This document shows, piece after piece, positions 1-8,550 of a DNA stretch of 64,000 bases (position 1 is the stretch's first letter; each line of letters opens with the position of its first letter). The notes below the pieces were generated by a model that worked only from the letters and a program-made list of their open reading frames with translations, did no database searches and was not told where the DNA came from. The DNA is from Thalassotalea_B piscium_A (GTDB lineage Bacteria; Pseudomonadota; Gammaproteobacteria; Enterobacterales; Alteromonadaceae): positions 1,364,001 to 1,428,000 of the forward strand of contig CP186339.1 in the NCBI GenBank assembly GCA_049347715.1, written 5' to 3'. The translations under genes were made by a program, and so were the position numbers.

Positions 1-31
1 TATGTCATATATAACGTAAATAAGGGTAACA

Positions 32-559
32 TTGAGTATTATTTTAGGTATTGACCCAGGATCTCGTTTAACGGGATATGGTGTAATCGAGCAGCAAGGG
101 AGAAAATTTACTTACCTTGGTAGTGGCTGTATTAAAGCGATAGCTTCTGGTGATGATTTAGCTGGGCGACTACAAACTATTTTTGCTGGTGTGTCAGAAA
201 TTATTCTGCAATTTAACCCTGACATGTTTGCCATCGAGCAAGTGTTTATGGCGAAAAATCCTGATTCAGCATTAAAACTAGGACAAGCACGTGGTGCGGC
301 TATCGTAGCAGCAACGAATGCTGAACTTACTGTTGCTGAATATTCAGCCCGACAAATCAAAAAATCAGTTGTAGGTACTGGTGCAGCAGACAAGGCACAA
401 GTACAGCACATGGTAAAAACAATTTTAAAACTGTCAGCTACACCACAAGCCGATGCAGCGGATGCATTAGCTGTAGCCCTATGTCACGGACATAGTTACG
501 ACTCATTAGTAAAAATGGCAGGGCAAGTGAAAAAAACGGTTCGTGGTCGTTTACGTTAG
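32..559 (+). CDS. ruvC: Holliday junction resolvase RuvC
   Basis: RuvC is the endonuclease that nicks opposite strands of a four-way junction held by RuvAB. The RNase H-like active site is visible: Asp8 in GIDPGSR, Glu69 in FAIEQVF, and the acidic pair Asp141/Asp144 in DAADALAVAL. The length of 175 residues is normal for the family. The start is a TTG at 32, chosen because AAGGG lies a few bases upstream and MSIILGIDPG matches the usual N-terminus. It is the first gene of ruvC-ruvA-ruvB, with a 93-bp gap to ruvA. Whatever precedes it is outside the window. Confidence 0.97.
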   Translation: MSIILGIDPGSRLTGYGVIEQQGRKFTYLGSGCIKAIASGDDLAGRLQTIFAGVSEIILQFNPDMFAIEQVFMAKNPDSALKLGQARGAAIVAATNAELTVAEYSARQIKKSVVGTGAADKAQVQHMVKTILKLSATPQADAADALAVALCHGHSYDSLVKMAGQVKKTVRGRLR

Positions 560-652
560 TATACGCACCTGAACTAAAGTCTTAAAATCTACTTTACTGT
601 ATATTTATCTAGTGCTATTGTAACGCCATAATTTAGTAAAGAGTTTGTTATT

Positions 653-1273
653 TTGATCGGTCGTTTACGTGGTGTATTAATAGAAAAAATAGCCCCTGAA
701 ATATTAATTGAATGTCATGGCATTGGCTATGAAGTGACGATGCCAATGACAAGTATCTATGCTTTACCTGAACTTAATCAAGAAGCGATAATTTATACCC
801 ACTTTGTCGTGAGAGAAGACGCTCAATTACTTTACGGTTTTGCCAATAAAACAGAGCGAAAACTTTTTCGACTACTCATTAAAGTCAATGGAGTTGGACC
901 AAAACTCGCCTTAGCCATATTATCAGGTATGTCAGCAGAGCAATTTGTCAGTTGTGTTATTCATGACGATTTAACCACTATTGTTAAAATTCCTGGTGTA
1001 GGTAAGAAAACAGCTGAGCGTTTACTTATTGAGATGCGTGACAGAATTAAAGATTGGCATACGGAAGAAAACCCCTCTAACTTTACCCTAACGGCTAATT
1101 CAACTAATGCGCAACCCACTGCGATTGTGAATAATGTAAAAGGCGACGCTATTAACGCTTTAATATCTTTAGGGTATACTCAGTCGCAAGCAGATAAGGC
1201 AATTAAGTCTGTTTTTCACCCTGAAATGAATAGTGAAGATTTGATCCGTGACGCCCTTAAGTCAATGCTTTAA
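653..1273 (+). CDS. ruvA: Holliday junction branch migration protein RuvA
   Basis: RuvA binds the four-way junction as a tetramer and loads the RuvB motor. The N-terminal OB-type domain begins MIGRLRGVLIEK. Two helix-hairpin-helix motifs follow, NGVGPKLALAIL (about residues 79-90) and IPGVGKKTAERLL (about 114-126). The C-terminal helical domain (about 155-206, ending DLIRDALKSML) is the part that contacts RuvB. At 206 residues it has the usual length. The start is TTG at 653. It lies 33 bp before ruvB and is probably cotranscribed with it. Confidence 0.97.
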   Translation: MIGRLRGVLIEKIAPEILIECHGIGYEVTMPMTSIYALPELNQEAIIYTHFVVREDAQLLYGFANKTERKLFRLLIKVNGVGPKLALAILSGMSAEQFVSCVIHDDLTTIVKIPGVGKKTAERLLIEMRDRIKDWHTEENPSNFTLTANSTNAQPTAIVNNVKGDAINALISLGYTQSQADKAIKSVFHPEMNSEDLIRDALKSML

Positions 1274-1306
1274 TCCATGTGGTTTAATAAGGTTTAATAA
1301 CAAATT

Positions 1307-2317
1307 ATGATAGAAGCTGATCGTTTGATCCAACCTGTAGCAACCATCGAAGATGAAAGTGTAGATCGTGCTATTCGTCCAAAAATGTTATCTGATTATA
1401 CTGGTCAAGATCACGTAAAGTCGCAAATGGAAATATTTATTCAAGCGGCAAGACAACGGGGAGAACCCTTAGATCACCTATTAATTTTTGGACCTCCTGG
1501 CCTTGGTAAAACCACACTTGCAAATATTGTTGCTAACGAAATGGGGGTGAATATTCGTACCACATCAGGTCCAGTGTTAGAAAAAGCCGGCGACTTAGCT
1601 GCATTATTAACGAATTTAGAAGAAAATGATGTGCTTTTTATCGATGAAATTCATCGGTTAAGTCCTGTCGTTGAAGAAATACTCTATCCTGCTATGGAAG
1701 ATTATCAGCTTGATATTATGATAGGAGAAGGGCCTGCTGCACGTTCAATAAAACTTGATTTGCCTGCGTTTACGCTTATTGGAGCTACCACAAGAGCAGG
1801 GGCATTAACTTCGCCGCTACGTGATCGTTTTGGTATAGTGCAACGTTTAGAGTTTTACAACAGCAAAGACCTTACTGATATTGTTAACCGCTCTGCACAT
1901 TTCTTAAATTTAACTATTGATAATGAAGGTGCGTTCGAAATTGCTAAGCGTTCACGAGGAACTCCAAGAATAGCGAATAGACTATTAAGACGAGTAAGAG
2001 ATTTTGCGGATGTTAAAACACAAGGTGTTGTTAACCAAGGGACTGCCGCAGATGCTTTAGGCATGCTTGAAGTAGACAATGAAGGTTTTGACATAATGGA
2101 CCGCAAATTATTAATCGCTATTATAGATAAGTTTATGGGTGGGCCTGTTGGTTTAGACAATGTGGCTGCCGCTATTGGGGAAGAGCGAGAAACCATTGAA
2201 GATGTGCTTGAGCCTTTTTTAATTCAACAAGGCTTTTTACAACGGACACCAAGAGGGCGTATTGTGACAGATAAAGCCTACCTCCATTTTGGTATTGATA
2301 AACCGAATGTTAGCTAA
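1307..2317 (+). CDS. ruvB: Holliday junction branch migration ATPase RuvB
   Basis: RuvB is the AAA+ hexameric motor that drives branch migration with RuvA. Visible motifs are Walker A GPPGLGKTT (residues 62-70), Walker B VLFIDEIHRL, the sensor segment GATTRAG and the arginine-finger region LRDRFG. A C-terminal winged-helix domain ends in QRTPRGRIVT. The length of 336 residues is typical. It ends the ruv operon. No plus-strand intrinsic terminator follows directly. The strong hairpin at 2419-2439 has its U-tract on the minus strand and terminates the facing small RNA instead. Confidence 0.97.
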   Translation: MIEADRLIQPVATIEDESVDRAIRPKMLSDYTGQDHVKSQMEIFIQAARQRGEPLDHLLIFGPPGLGKTTLANIVANEMGVNIRTTSGPVLEKAGDLAALLTNLEENDVLFIDEIHRLSPVVEEILYPAMEDYQLDIMIGEGPAARSIKLDLPAFTLIGATTRAGALTSPLRDRFGIVQRLEFYNSKDLTDIVNRSAHFLNLTIDNEGAFEIAKRSRGTPRIANRLLRRVRDFADVKTQGVVNQGTAADALGMLEVDNEGFDIMDRKLLIAIIDKFMGGPVGLDNVAAAIGEERETIEDVLEPFLIQQGFLQRTPRGRIVTDKAYLHFGIDKPNVS

Positions 2318-2409
2318 TATAACTAATGCAAATGTTAATAATATTTTTAAGAATATCAGTTGATTTGAGCTAATAGGTCTAAAAGAACTTATATTCTTTA
2401 ATTTCAGAT

Positions 2410-2439
2410 AAAAAAAAAGCCCGCAGATAAACTGCGGGC
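2410..2439 (-). terminator. Intrinsic terminator of the minus-strand small RNA
   Basis: On the minus strand a GCCCGCAG/CTGCGGGC stem (2439-2432 with 2426-2419) with a 5-nt loop is followed by nine consecutive T (complement of A2410-2418). The plus-strand side has no U-tract, so the signal is directional. Confidence 0.88.
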
Positions 2440-2578
2440 CAACTTAGTAATAAGTTGATAGAAGGAATCTATTTCCAGAAAACATGTCAGAGAGAATAAA
2501 AAAACTTACTCAAACACTTCTGGCTAATGAAATAACCTCGGGGGAATGAGTCATTCATTGCGCTAGCTCAGAAAGTAA
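2410..2578 (-). ncRNA. Candidate structured small RNA between ruvB and ybgC
   Basis: This is an inferred minus-strand transcript of about 165-170 nt. It has a sigma70-type promoter (2583-2611) and ends in a strong intrinsic terminator (2410-2439). Several stems can form on the minus strand. A long imperfect hairpin is closed by ACTTACT (2580-2574) pairing with AGTAAGT (2510-2504). Further along are GGAA/TTCC (2476-2464), CAACTTA-TTAC-TAAGTTG (2457-2440) and the terminator stem. No convincing ORF lies inside. I do not recognise the family. The CCCCCGAGG and TTATTTCAT stretches faintly recall the 5' half of 6S RNA, but the length and context do not fit. The function is unknown and expression is not proven. 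Confidence 0.6.
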
Positions 2579-2582
2579 GTGT

Positions 2583-2611
2583 ATTCTACTTAGAGTAATT
2601 ACTTCATACAA
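2583..2611 (-). promoter_or_regulatory. Sigma70-type promoter of the small RNA
   Basis: Read on the minus strand, -35 TTGTAT (2611-2606) and -10 TAGAAT (2588-2583) are separated by exactly 17 bp. The start would fall near 2576-2578, just where the first hairpin begins. Confidence 0.65.
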
Positions 2612-2820
2612 ACTAAAAAAACTACTTGGTTCGCATTAGAAAAACTAATGATAAAACCATAATTGCTCACTAAGTAAACCTTGCGGTTAACAAAAATTAT
2701 TTTCTTTTATAAATGATTTAATTTTTCTTACAAACTTCTACGATTAACACTTGTTAGTATCCCTTTAATTCTATTACTATATTAGGGTTCTTTTATAACA
2801 ATAAATTACTAGTCATTTTG

Positions 2821-3231
2821 ATGTCAGATAATTGCGAAAAATACCCAATTAGAGTTTATTATGAAGATACCGATGCGGGTGGGATAGTTTATTATGCAAA
2901 CTATCTTAAATTCTTTGAGCGAGCACGTACTGAATATTTAAGAGTGCGTGGAATTAATCAATCAGAATTTTTAGAACAAAACATAGGTTTTGTGGTCAGA
3001 AAAGTTGAAATGGACAATTTAGCTTCTGCAAAACTGGATGATTTACTTCTTGTGACTTCTCAAATACGTCAATTAAAAGGCGCAAGTTTAGTTTTTGAAC
3101 AACAAATCACCACAGATTCACAAAAATTATTATGTACGGCTACAGTACGTATAGCTTGTGTTAATTTAGCGTTAGCTAAACCTTGTGCCATACCTGAAAC
3201 AATACTAGGAGCGTTAAAACGTGTCAGCTGA
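2821..3231 (+). CDS. ybgC: Tol-Pal associated acyl-CoA thioesterase YbgC
   Basis: YbgC is a hot-dog-fold acyl-CoA thioesterase that heads tol-pal operons in many gammaproteobacteria. The signature EDTDAGGIVYYANYLKF near the N-terminus carries the conserved catalytic Asp, and FERARTEYLR follows as expected. The start is placed at ATG 2821; a TTG immediately before it (2818) is possible. The 3' end overlaps the GTG start of tolQ by 11 bp, which implies translational coupling. The 500-bp gap upstream holds the minus-strand small RNA and the presumed tol-pal promoter. Confidence 0.95.
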   Translation: MSDNCEKYPIRVYYEDTDAGGIVYYANYLKFFERARTEYLRVRGINQSEFLEQNIGFVVRKVEMDNLASAKLDDLLLVTSQIRQLKGASLVFEQQITTDSQKLLCTATVRIACVNLALAKPCAIPETILGALKRVS

Positions 3232-3904
3232 AATTTCATTTTTTGATTTATTTTTACAAGCGAGTTTATTAGTTAAATTAGTGATGCTCATATTATTAGG
3301 TTTTTCGATTGCTAGTTGGGCTATGATTTTTCAACGTCGGAAGATGATTAATCAAGCGACTAACCAATTACAAGTGTTTGAAGATAAATTTTGGAGCGGT
3401 ACAGACTTAAGTAAATTGTATAGTGAAATTAGTGCGCGTTCTCATATACACGGCATTGAAAGTTTGTTTGTTGCAGGATTTAAAGAATTTGCACGGATCA
3501 GAAAAAGTAATATTAGTTCTCCTCAAGCGGTAATGGACGGTACACACCGTGCAATGCGCGTAGCGCTTTCTCGTGAAGTTGATGAATTAGAAACACACCT
3601 ACCTTTTATGGCCACCGTTGGCTCCATTAGTCCTTATATTGGTTTGTTTGGCACAGTGTGGGGGATTATGAATTCCTTTATTGCACTAGGTGCCGTAGAA
3701 CAGGCAACGTTAGCTATGGTTGCACCAGGTATTGCTGAAGCATTGATTGCAACAGCTATGGGGCTTTTTGCTGCGATTCCTGCAGTAATGGCTTTTAACC
3801 GTTTCAGTCATAAAGTGGAAAAACTTGAAAATAGCTACGGTAACTTTATGGAAGAATTTTCAAGCATTTTACAAAGACAAACTGCTGGCGAACAACAACA
3901 CTAA
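3221..3904 (+). CDS. tolQ: Tol-Pal inner-membrane motor protein TolQ
   Basis: TolQ is the MotA/ExbB-family protein that, with TolR, forms the proton-driven motor energising TolA. The hydrophobic segment LLVKLVMLILLGFSIASWA forms the first membrane helix. The other two helices lie around FMATVGSISPYIGLFGTVWGI (about 128-148) and IAEALIATAMGLFAAIPAV (about 170-190), which carry the family's small-residue-rich signatures. It has 227 residues and a GTG start overlapping ybgC. tolR follows after 15 bp. Confidence 0.97.
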   Translation: MSAEISFFDLFLQASLLVKLVMLILLGFSIASWAMIFQRRKMINQATNQLQVFEDKFWSGTDLSKLYSEISARSHIHGIESLFVAGFKEFARIRKSNISSPQAVMDGTHRAMRVALSREVDELETHLPFMATVGSISPYIGLFGTVWGIMNSFIALGAVEQATLAMVAPGIAEALIATAMGLFAAIPAVMAFNRFSHKVEKLENSYGNFMEEFSSILQRQTAGEQQH

Positions 3905-3919
3905 CGGATAAGGGCTTTT

Positions 3920-4345
3920 ATGTACACGCGAGTTAGACGAAAAAAAGTTGCTGAAATAAATGTTGTGCCTTATATCGACGTGATGTTGGTGCTATTAATT
4001 ATTTTTATGGTTACCGCTCCTTTGATCACCCAAGGGGTTAAAGTTGAGTTGCCTAAAGCAGATGCAGAGCCATTGAGTAAAGATAGTAAGCCACCATTAG
4101 TCGCATCAGTGAATGCCAAAGGTGAATATTTTCTAGCCATAGGGGCAAATAAAAATGAACCTATGTCTGCAGATGAATTGGCTGCGGTTGTCAAAGCACA
4201 GTTAGCTAAAGCGCCAGATACACCCGTTGTTGTTAATGCGGATGGTGCTGTGTCTTATGATGCTGTGATTCAATTAATGGTAGTACTTCAAAAACAAGCA
4301 GGTGTGCCTTCGGTTGGTTTAATGACAGATTCTCCGGAGAATTAA
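3920..4345 (+). CDS. tolR: Tol-Pal motor protein TolR
   Basis: TolR is the ExbD-family partner of TolQ. After a short cytoplasmic N-terminus (MYTRVRRKKVAEINVVPYID) a single membrane helix (VMLVLLIIFMVTAPLI) carries the conserved Asp (PYIDVML) used for proton translocation. A periplasmic domain of about 100 residues follows. It has 141 residues, typical for the family. The stop codon abuts the TTG of tolA with no gap. Confidence 0.97.
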   Translation: MYTRVRRKKVAEINVVPYIDVMLVLLIIFMVTAPLITQGVKVELPKADAEPLSKDSKPPLVASVNAKGEYFLAIGANKNEPMSADELAAVVKAQLAKAPDTPVVVNADGAVSYDAVIQLMVVLQKQAGVPSVGLMTDSPEN

Positions 4346-5188
4346 TTGTTTAAGAACAAAAAAATATCGCCATTAACCTTGAGTGTTTTACTACATATCT
4401 TGGTGCTGTTGATTTTAATTATTGGCGATTTCACTTCAACCCCCCCGAAATCTACTCCCATGGCGGCACCAATGCAGCCAATAACTGCGGTAGCCGTTGA
4501 AAGAAAAACCGTTGAAGCACAAATTAATAAAATTAAACAAGCTAAATCGGCGGAAGAAAAACGTAAACGAGACAAAATAGCAGCTGCGCGTAAAGCGAAA
4601 GAAAAAAAAGCAAGGGCAGAGCGGTTACGTAAGAAAAAAATAGCAGATAAAAAAGCTAAAGCGGTTGCCGCTGAAAAAGCACGTAAGAAAAAAATAGCTG
4701 AGAAAAAGGCGGCAGAGAAAAAAGCAGCTGAGAAAAAAGCGAAACGTGCTCAAGAAGAAAAACGTAAAAAAGCGATAGAAAAAAAGAAAGAAGCTGAGCG
4801 TAAAAAGAAACTTGAAGCTGCAAAAGAAAAAGCAGCACAAGAACGTTTACTTGAGCAACAAATGGCTGAAGAGATGGAAAACCGTAATCAAGCTCGTCGC
4901 CGACAAGTATTAAGTGAAATTGGTCGTTATACTGCATTGATAACTCAAACGATTCAGCGTAACTTAATAACCGATAAAGCAACAATGGAAGGACGTTCTT
5001 GTAAGTTAACCATTAGCTTGGCACCATCAGGGTTTGTGACTAATGTTGTGATCGGACAAGGCAATAGAGTAGTATGTGATGCGGCTAAAGCTGCTATTTA
5101 TAAAGCGGGTACTTTACCAGTATCAAAAGATCCCGAAGTATTTAAAGAAATGCGTGCTATTAGCTTAACGGTAGTTCCTGAGTTTTAA
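4346..5188 (+). CDS. tolA: Tol-Pal envelope-spanning protein TolA
   Basis: TolA links the TolQR motor to TolB-Pal at the outer membrane. It has an N-terminal membrane anchor (TLSVLLHILVLLILIIGDF, about 12-30). A long Lys/Ala/Glu-rich helical region (about 50-185) built from AEKKA-like steps follows. The C-terminal domain (about 190-280) contains a Cys pair (GRSCKLTI and RVVCDAAK), as in other TolA domain III sequences. The start is TTG at 4346, directly after the tolR stop. The A-rich coding strand in the helical region explains spurious antisense ORFs. Confidence 0.94.
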   Translation: MFKNKKISPLTLSVLLHILVLLILIIGDFTSTPPKSTPMAAPMQPITAVAVERKTVEAQINKIKQAKSAEEKRKRDKIAAARKAKEKKARAERLRKKKIADKKAKAVAAEKARKKKIAEKKAAEKKAAEKKAKRAQEEKRKKAIEKKKEAERKKKLEAAKEKAAQERLLEQQMAEEMENRNQARRRQVLSEIGRYTALITQTIQRNLITDKATMEGRSCKLTISLAPSGFVTNVVIGQGNRVVCDAAKAAIYKAGTLPVSKDPEVFKEMRAISLTVVPEF

Positions 5189-5225
5189 CGTCTTATAATA
5201 TCAAAAAGAGAAGATTGTATTTCGT

Positions 5226-6572
5226 ATGATGAAAATTAGAATAATTGTATTAGCATTTTTAAGTGTGTTTGCAACGCAAGCAATGGCCACCTTGGAAATA
5301 GTGATAACTGAAGGTATTGATAGTGCAAGACCCATTGCAGTAGTGCCTTTTGAGTGGACCGGTACAGGTACTATGCCAGAATCACTAACAAAAACGATCA
5401 GCGATGATTTATTACGAAGTGGTAAATTTAATCCGATTAATCCGATCAAATTCCCTCAAACACCTCACCAAGATAGCCAAGTTGATTATGCGGCTTGGGC
5501 AGCTAAAGGTGTTGAAGCAATCTTAGTAGGTAAAGTTAAGCAAACTTCAATTGGTCGTTACCAAGTGTCTTATCAACTAATTGATGTGATCCGAGGACAA
5601 GTAACTGGCGGTCAAACGCAAATGTTAAGTAGCGGTAAGTTAGTGAGTACTTCTGACCATATTTACCATGAAAGTAGTGTGCAAATTAACACCTCGCAAT
5701 TTCGTCGATACGCTCATCAAATTAGTGATGTCGTTTATGAAAAATTAACGGGTACGCGCGGTGCTTTTTTAACTAAAATTGCTTATGTCATTGTCAGAGA
5801 TTCTGGAGACTATCCTTATCAGCTCGTGATAGCTGATTATGATGGTTTTAATGAACATGTATTATTAAGCTCAAAAGAGCCACTAATGTCACCGTCTTGG
5901 CACCCTAAAGGTGACAAATTAGCTTATGTAACTTTTGAAAATCATCAAGCACAAATTTATACTATTGATATATATACTGGAAAACGTACTATGATTAGTT
6001 CGTCGAAAGGGATTAATAGTGCACCAAAATGGTCGCCAGATGGTAAGAAATTAGCTATGGTACTGTCTAAGGACGGTAATCCTGAGCTTTACGTGATGAC
6101 TGTGGCAACGAAAAAGTTGCGAAGAATTACTCGTCATCGAGCGATAGATACAGAGCCAAGTTGGGCTCCCGATGGTAAATCGTTAATATTTAGTTCAGAA
6201 CGGGGTGGAAAACCACAGCTTTATCGCGTAAATTTAATAGATGGTACTAAAAAACGCCTTACTTTTAATGGTGAAATGAATCTTGGTGGGTCTCTTACAC
6301 CAGATGGTCGTGAACTAGTTATGGTAAATCGGACAAGAGGCAAGTATCATCTAGCTAAGCTTGAGTTAGATACAGGGGTATTTCAAATATTAACAAACAC
6401 TCGCTTAGATGAGTCGCCAAGTATAGCCCCAAATGGCGGTATGATTATTTATAGTACTTTGCATAATAGACGCCAGGTACTAAGTTTAGTTTCGGTAGAT
6501 GGACGATTTAAAGCTCGCTTACCTGCACTTAATGGGCAAGTAAAAGGGCCAGCTTGGTCACCATTTTTATAA
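5226..6572 (+). CDS. tolB: Tol-Pal periplasmic beta-propeller TolB
   Basis: TolB is the periplasmic propeller that shuttles between Pal and TolA. The signal peptide is MMKIRIIVLAFLSVFATQAMA, followed by an N-terminal alpha/beta domain (ITEGIDSARPIAVVPFEW). Propeller repeats with the WSPDGKKLA type of motif follow from about residue 215 (SWHPKGDKLAY, KWSPDGKKLAM, SWAPDGKSLIF). At 448 residues it is the family length. It sits 37 bp after tolA, in the standard operon order. Confidence 0.97.
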   Translation: MMKIRIIVLAFLSVFATQAMATLEIVITEGIDSARPIAVVPFEWTGTGTMPESLTKTISDDLLRSGKFNPINPIKFPQTPHQDSQVDYAAWAAKGVEAILVGKVKQTSIGRYQVSYQLIDVIRGQVTGGQTQMLSSGKLVSTSDHIYHESSVQINTSQFRRYAHQISDVVYEKLTGTRGAFLTKIAYVIVRDSGDYPYQLVIADYDGFNEHVLLSSKEPLMSPSWHPKGDKLAYVTFENHQAQIYTIDIYTGKRTMISSSKGINSAPKWSPDGKKLAMVLSKDGNPELYVMTVATKKLRRITRHRAIDTEPSWAPDGKSLIFSSERGGKPQLYRVNLIDGTKKRLTFNGEMNLGGSLTPDGRELVMVNRTRGKYHLAKLELDTGVFQILTNTRLDESPSIAPNGGMIIYSTLHNRRQVLSLVSVDGRFKARLPALNGQVKGPAWSPFL

Positions 6573-6615
6573 TAATATTGAATTTAAAAATTGAAGAAAC
6601 AATAAGGAAAACATA

Positions 6616-7167
6616 ATGCGCTTGAATAAAACAATGAAAGCTCTTGCTATAGTGTTACCAATGATGACATTAGCAGCCTGTAGTTCTAACTCTGATACTG
6701 ATGAGCAAAGCCAGGTAGATACCAACGCACAAACTCAAACAAGTACAACTGAACAAGATAATTCACAAAATGTACAAGTATCAGCTGCACAACGTGCTGC
6801 TGAAATTGAAGAGCAAAAGCGTCAAGAGCTAGATAGATTACGTTCTGAACATATCGTATATTTTGGTTTTGATAAATCAAGTGTAAGCGCTGAGTATTCA
6901 GTAGTTTTAGATGCTCATGCTAAATTCCTTAATGAAAATACCAATGTATCTGTTTTAGTTGAAGGTCATGCCGATGAACGTGGTACACCAGACTACAACA
7001 TCGCATTAGGCGAGCGAAGAGCTAAAGCGGTTGTTACTTATTTAGAAAATATGGGTGTTTCTCCATCACAATTAAGCATTGTGAGTTATGGCGAAGAAAA
7101 ACCTATGGTTAAAGATCACAGCGAAAGCGCTTTTGCTAAAAATCGTCGCGCTGTTTTAGTATATTAA
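6616..7167 (+). CDS. pal: Peptidoglycan-associated lipoprotein Pal
   Basis: Pal is an outer-membrane lipoprotein that binds peptidoglycan and TolB. The lipobox LAAC (Cys22) ends a typical signal. An OmpA-like domain follows from about residue 80: VYFGFDKSSV, VEGHADERGTPDYNIALGE and RRAKAVVTYL. It has 183 residues. AAGGA lies upstream of the ATG at 6616. It is cotranscribed with tolB and cpoB. Confidence 0.97.
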   Translation: MRLNKTMKALAIVLPMMTLAACSSNSDTDEQSQVDTNAQTQTSTTEQDNSQNVQVSAAQRAAEIEEQKRQELDRLRSEHIVYFGFDKSSVSAEYSVVLDAHAKFLNENTNVSVLVEGHADERGTPDYNIALGERRAKAVVTYLENMGVSPSQLSIVSYGEEKPMVKDHSESAFAKNRRAVLVY

Positions 7168-7179
7168 TTAGGGCGTTAA

Positions 7180-7950
7180 ATGAAACTATCTAAAGTTTTA
7201 TTAGGCGTACTTTCTGTTGCTATTGCCTCTGGGGCAATAGCAGCTGAACCCGCTCCTGTAATAGATATCAGCAATAATAAGCTTTCACATTCACAGTCAA
7301 TTTCTGAACGGTTAACTGAATTAGAGCGAAAACTTGATACGCGTAATCGTGCTCAAGTAAATGTTCAACGTCAGCTTGATGACTTACAAAATGAAGTTAA
7401 TGAGTTACGTGGAATTACTGAATTACACACACACCAATTATCACAAATATTAGAAAGGCAACGAGAACTCTATCAAGAGTTAGACCGTCGTGTTAGTCAG
7501 GCATTACAACCGAGTAACAGTGTACCGGCAACGTTAGCTACTACTAAAGATAATAGTGATTACAGTAGTAATCTAACTGAAAATGACGCTTATGACCGTG
7601 CTGTTAATCTTGTATTAAAAGACAAGAATTACGATCAAGCGATTCCTGAGTTTAAAGCCTTTAATCAACGATTCCCTAATTCAAGCTATGCAGCTAATGC
7701 TCATTATTGGCTTGGACAACTTTTATTTAATAAAGGTGAATTAGCTCAAGCGAAAGCTGAATTTGAGATTGTGGTTAATCAGTTTAGTGATTCAACTAAA
7801 CGAAGTGATGCTTTACTTAAATTAGGAATGGTGGAACAAAAACAAAATAACTCAGCAAACGCTGCAAAATTATATCAACAATTGATGGCGGAATATCCAA
7901 ACTCAAGTGCAGCTAAACTTGCGCAACCAAGATTGAGTGCCATTAAGTAG
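7180..7950 (+). CDS. cpoB: Cell division coordinator CpoB (YbgF)
   Basis: CpoB is a periplasmic protein that coordinates Tol-driven outer-membrane constriction with septal peptidoglycan synthesis. It has a signal peptide ending near SGAIAAEPA. A coiled coil (about 40-105, SERLTELERKLDTR onward) drives trimerisation. The C-terminal TPR domain (about 130-256) has YWLGQLLFNKGELAQAKAEF-type repeats. It is 12 bp after pal and last in the operon. No strong terminator follows. Confidence 0.95.
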   Translation: MKLSKVLLGVLSVAIASGAIAAEPAPVIDISNNKLSHSQSISERLTELERKLDTRNRAQVNVQRQLDDLQNEVNELRGITELHTHQLSQILERQRELYQELDRRVSQALQPSNSVPATLATTKDNSDYSSNLTENDAYDRAVNLVLKDKNYDQAIPEFKAFNQRFPNSSYAANAHYWLGQLLFNKGELAQAKAEFEIVVNQFSDSTKRSDALLKLGMVEQKQNNSANAAKLYQQLMAEYPNSSAAKLAQPRLSAIK

Positions 7951-8021
7951 TTTATAACTTGCACTATGTGCTGGCTTTTTGTGCAAACAAACGATATATG
8001 AAAAAAAAAGCTAATTTATTG

Positions 8022-8050
8022 TTGCACTGAGCAAATATATAAGTATTATA
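8022..8050 (+). promoter_or_regulatory. Probable promoter of the tRNA-Lys cluster
   Basis: TTGCAC (8022-8027) and TATTAT/ATTATA (8044-8050) are spaced 16-17 bp apart and followed by a GC-rich discriminator (GCGGCGC). This is the usual layout of a stringently controlled stable-RNA promoter. Confidence 0.55.
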
Positions 8051-8099
8051 TGCGGCGCATCGAGGCACCAATCCTTAATGCGTTAAATGATAAAGAAAC

Positions 8100-8175
8100 G
8101 GGTCGTTAGCTCAGTTGGTAGAGCAGTTGGCTTTTAACCAATTTGTCGAAGGTTCAAATCCTTCACGACCCACCA
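8100..8175 (+). tRNA. tRNA-Lys (TTT), copy 1
   Basis: A 76-nt cloverleaf including an encoded CCA. The acceptor stem is GGGTCGT/ACGACCC, the D-loop reads AGCTCAGTTGGTAGAGC, the anticodon loop is CTTTTAA with anticodon TTT, and the T-arm contains GGTTCAAATCC. It is the first of three identical copies in a row. Confidence 0.97.
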
Positions 8176-8202
8176 CTTTATTATTTATCTTGAAAAGACT
8201 TC

Positions 8203-8278
8203 GGGTCGTTAGCTCAGTTGGTAGAGCAGTTGGCTTTTAACCAATTTGTCGAAGGTTCAAATCCTTCACGACCCACCA
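8203..8278 (+). tRNA. tRNA-Lys (TTT), copy 2
   Basis: The 76 nt are identical to the copy at 8100-8175, including the encoded CCA. It is separated from it by 27 bp and is probably processed from the same precursor. Confidence 0.97.
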
Positions 8279-8308
8279 CTTTTCAAGACAGATATTCAGA
8301 TATTATTC

Positions 8309-8384
8309 GGGTCGTTAGCTCAGTTGGTAGAGCAGTTGGCTTTTAACCAATTTGTCGAAGGTTCAAATCCTTCACGACCCACCA
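8309..8384 (+). tRNA. tRNA-Lys (TTT), copy 3
   Basis: Third identical 76-nt tRNA-Lys gene with encoded CCA, 30 bp after copy 2. The short spacers differ in sequence while the tRNAs are identical, which suggests copy-number amplification with homogenisation. Confidence 0.97.
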
Positions 8385-8550
8385 CTTTCTTGAAATACTT
8401 CCTTCAATTATTACCACAGTCAGATTTTTCTCTGAATAAAATAAAATTATTATATCTAACATAAAAATGTCATATAAAACCTATATACACATTTCGATAT
8501 CTTTCACGTATAATTCAGCTCTTTTTAAAACCTAGTTCTTAGAGTTAGCC

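Noticed and set aside
2410..2580. 6S RNA or GcvB homologue
   Set aside because: Short stretches resemble the 5' part of each. The length, lack of the 6S closing stem and lack of GcvB G/U-rich linkers argue against it, and 6S is normally next to other genes.
4625..4985. Antisense ORFs rich in Phe and Leu inside tolA
   Set aside because: They are shadows of the Lys/Ala-rich helical region of tolA.
8191..8206. ACTTCG near the second tRNA-Lys as a further regulon operator
   Set aside because: Only a short half-site is present, with no dyad, and the location is inside a tRNA precursor.
8246..8464. 72-residue ORF over the tRNA region
   Set aside because: It reads through tRNA-Lys genes and has no coding support.
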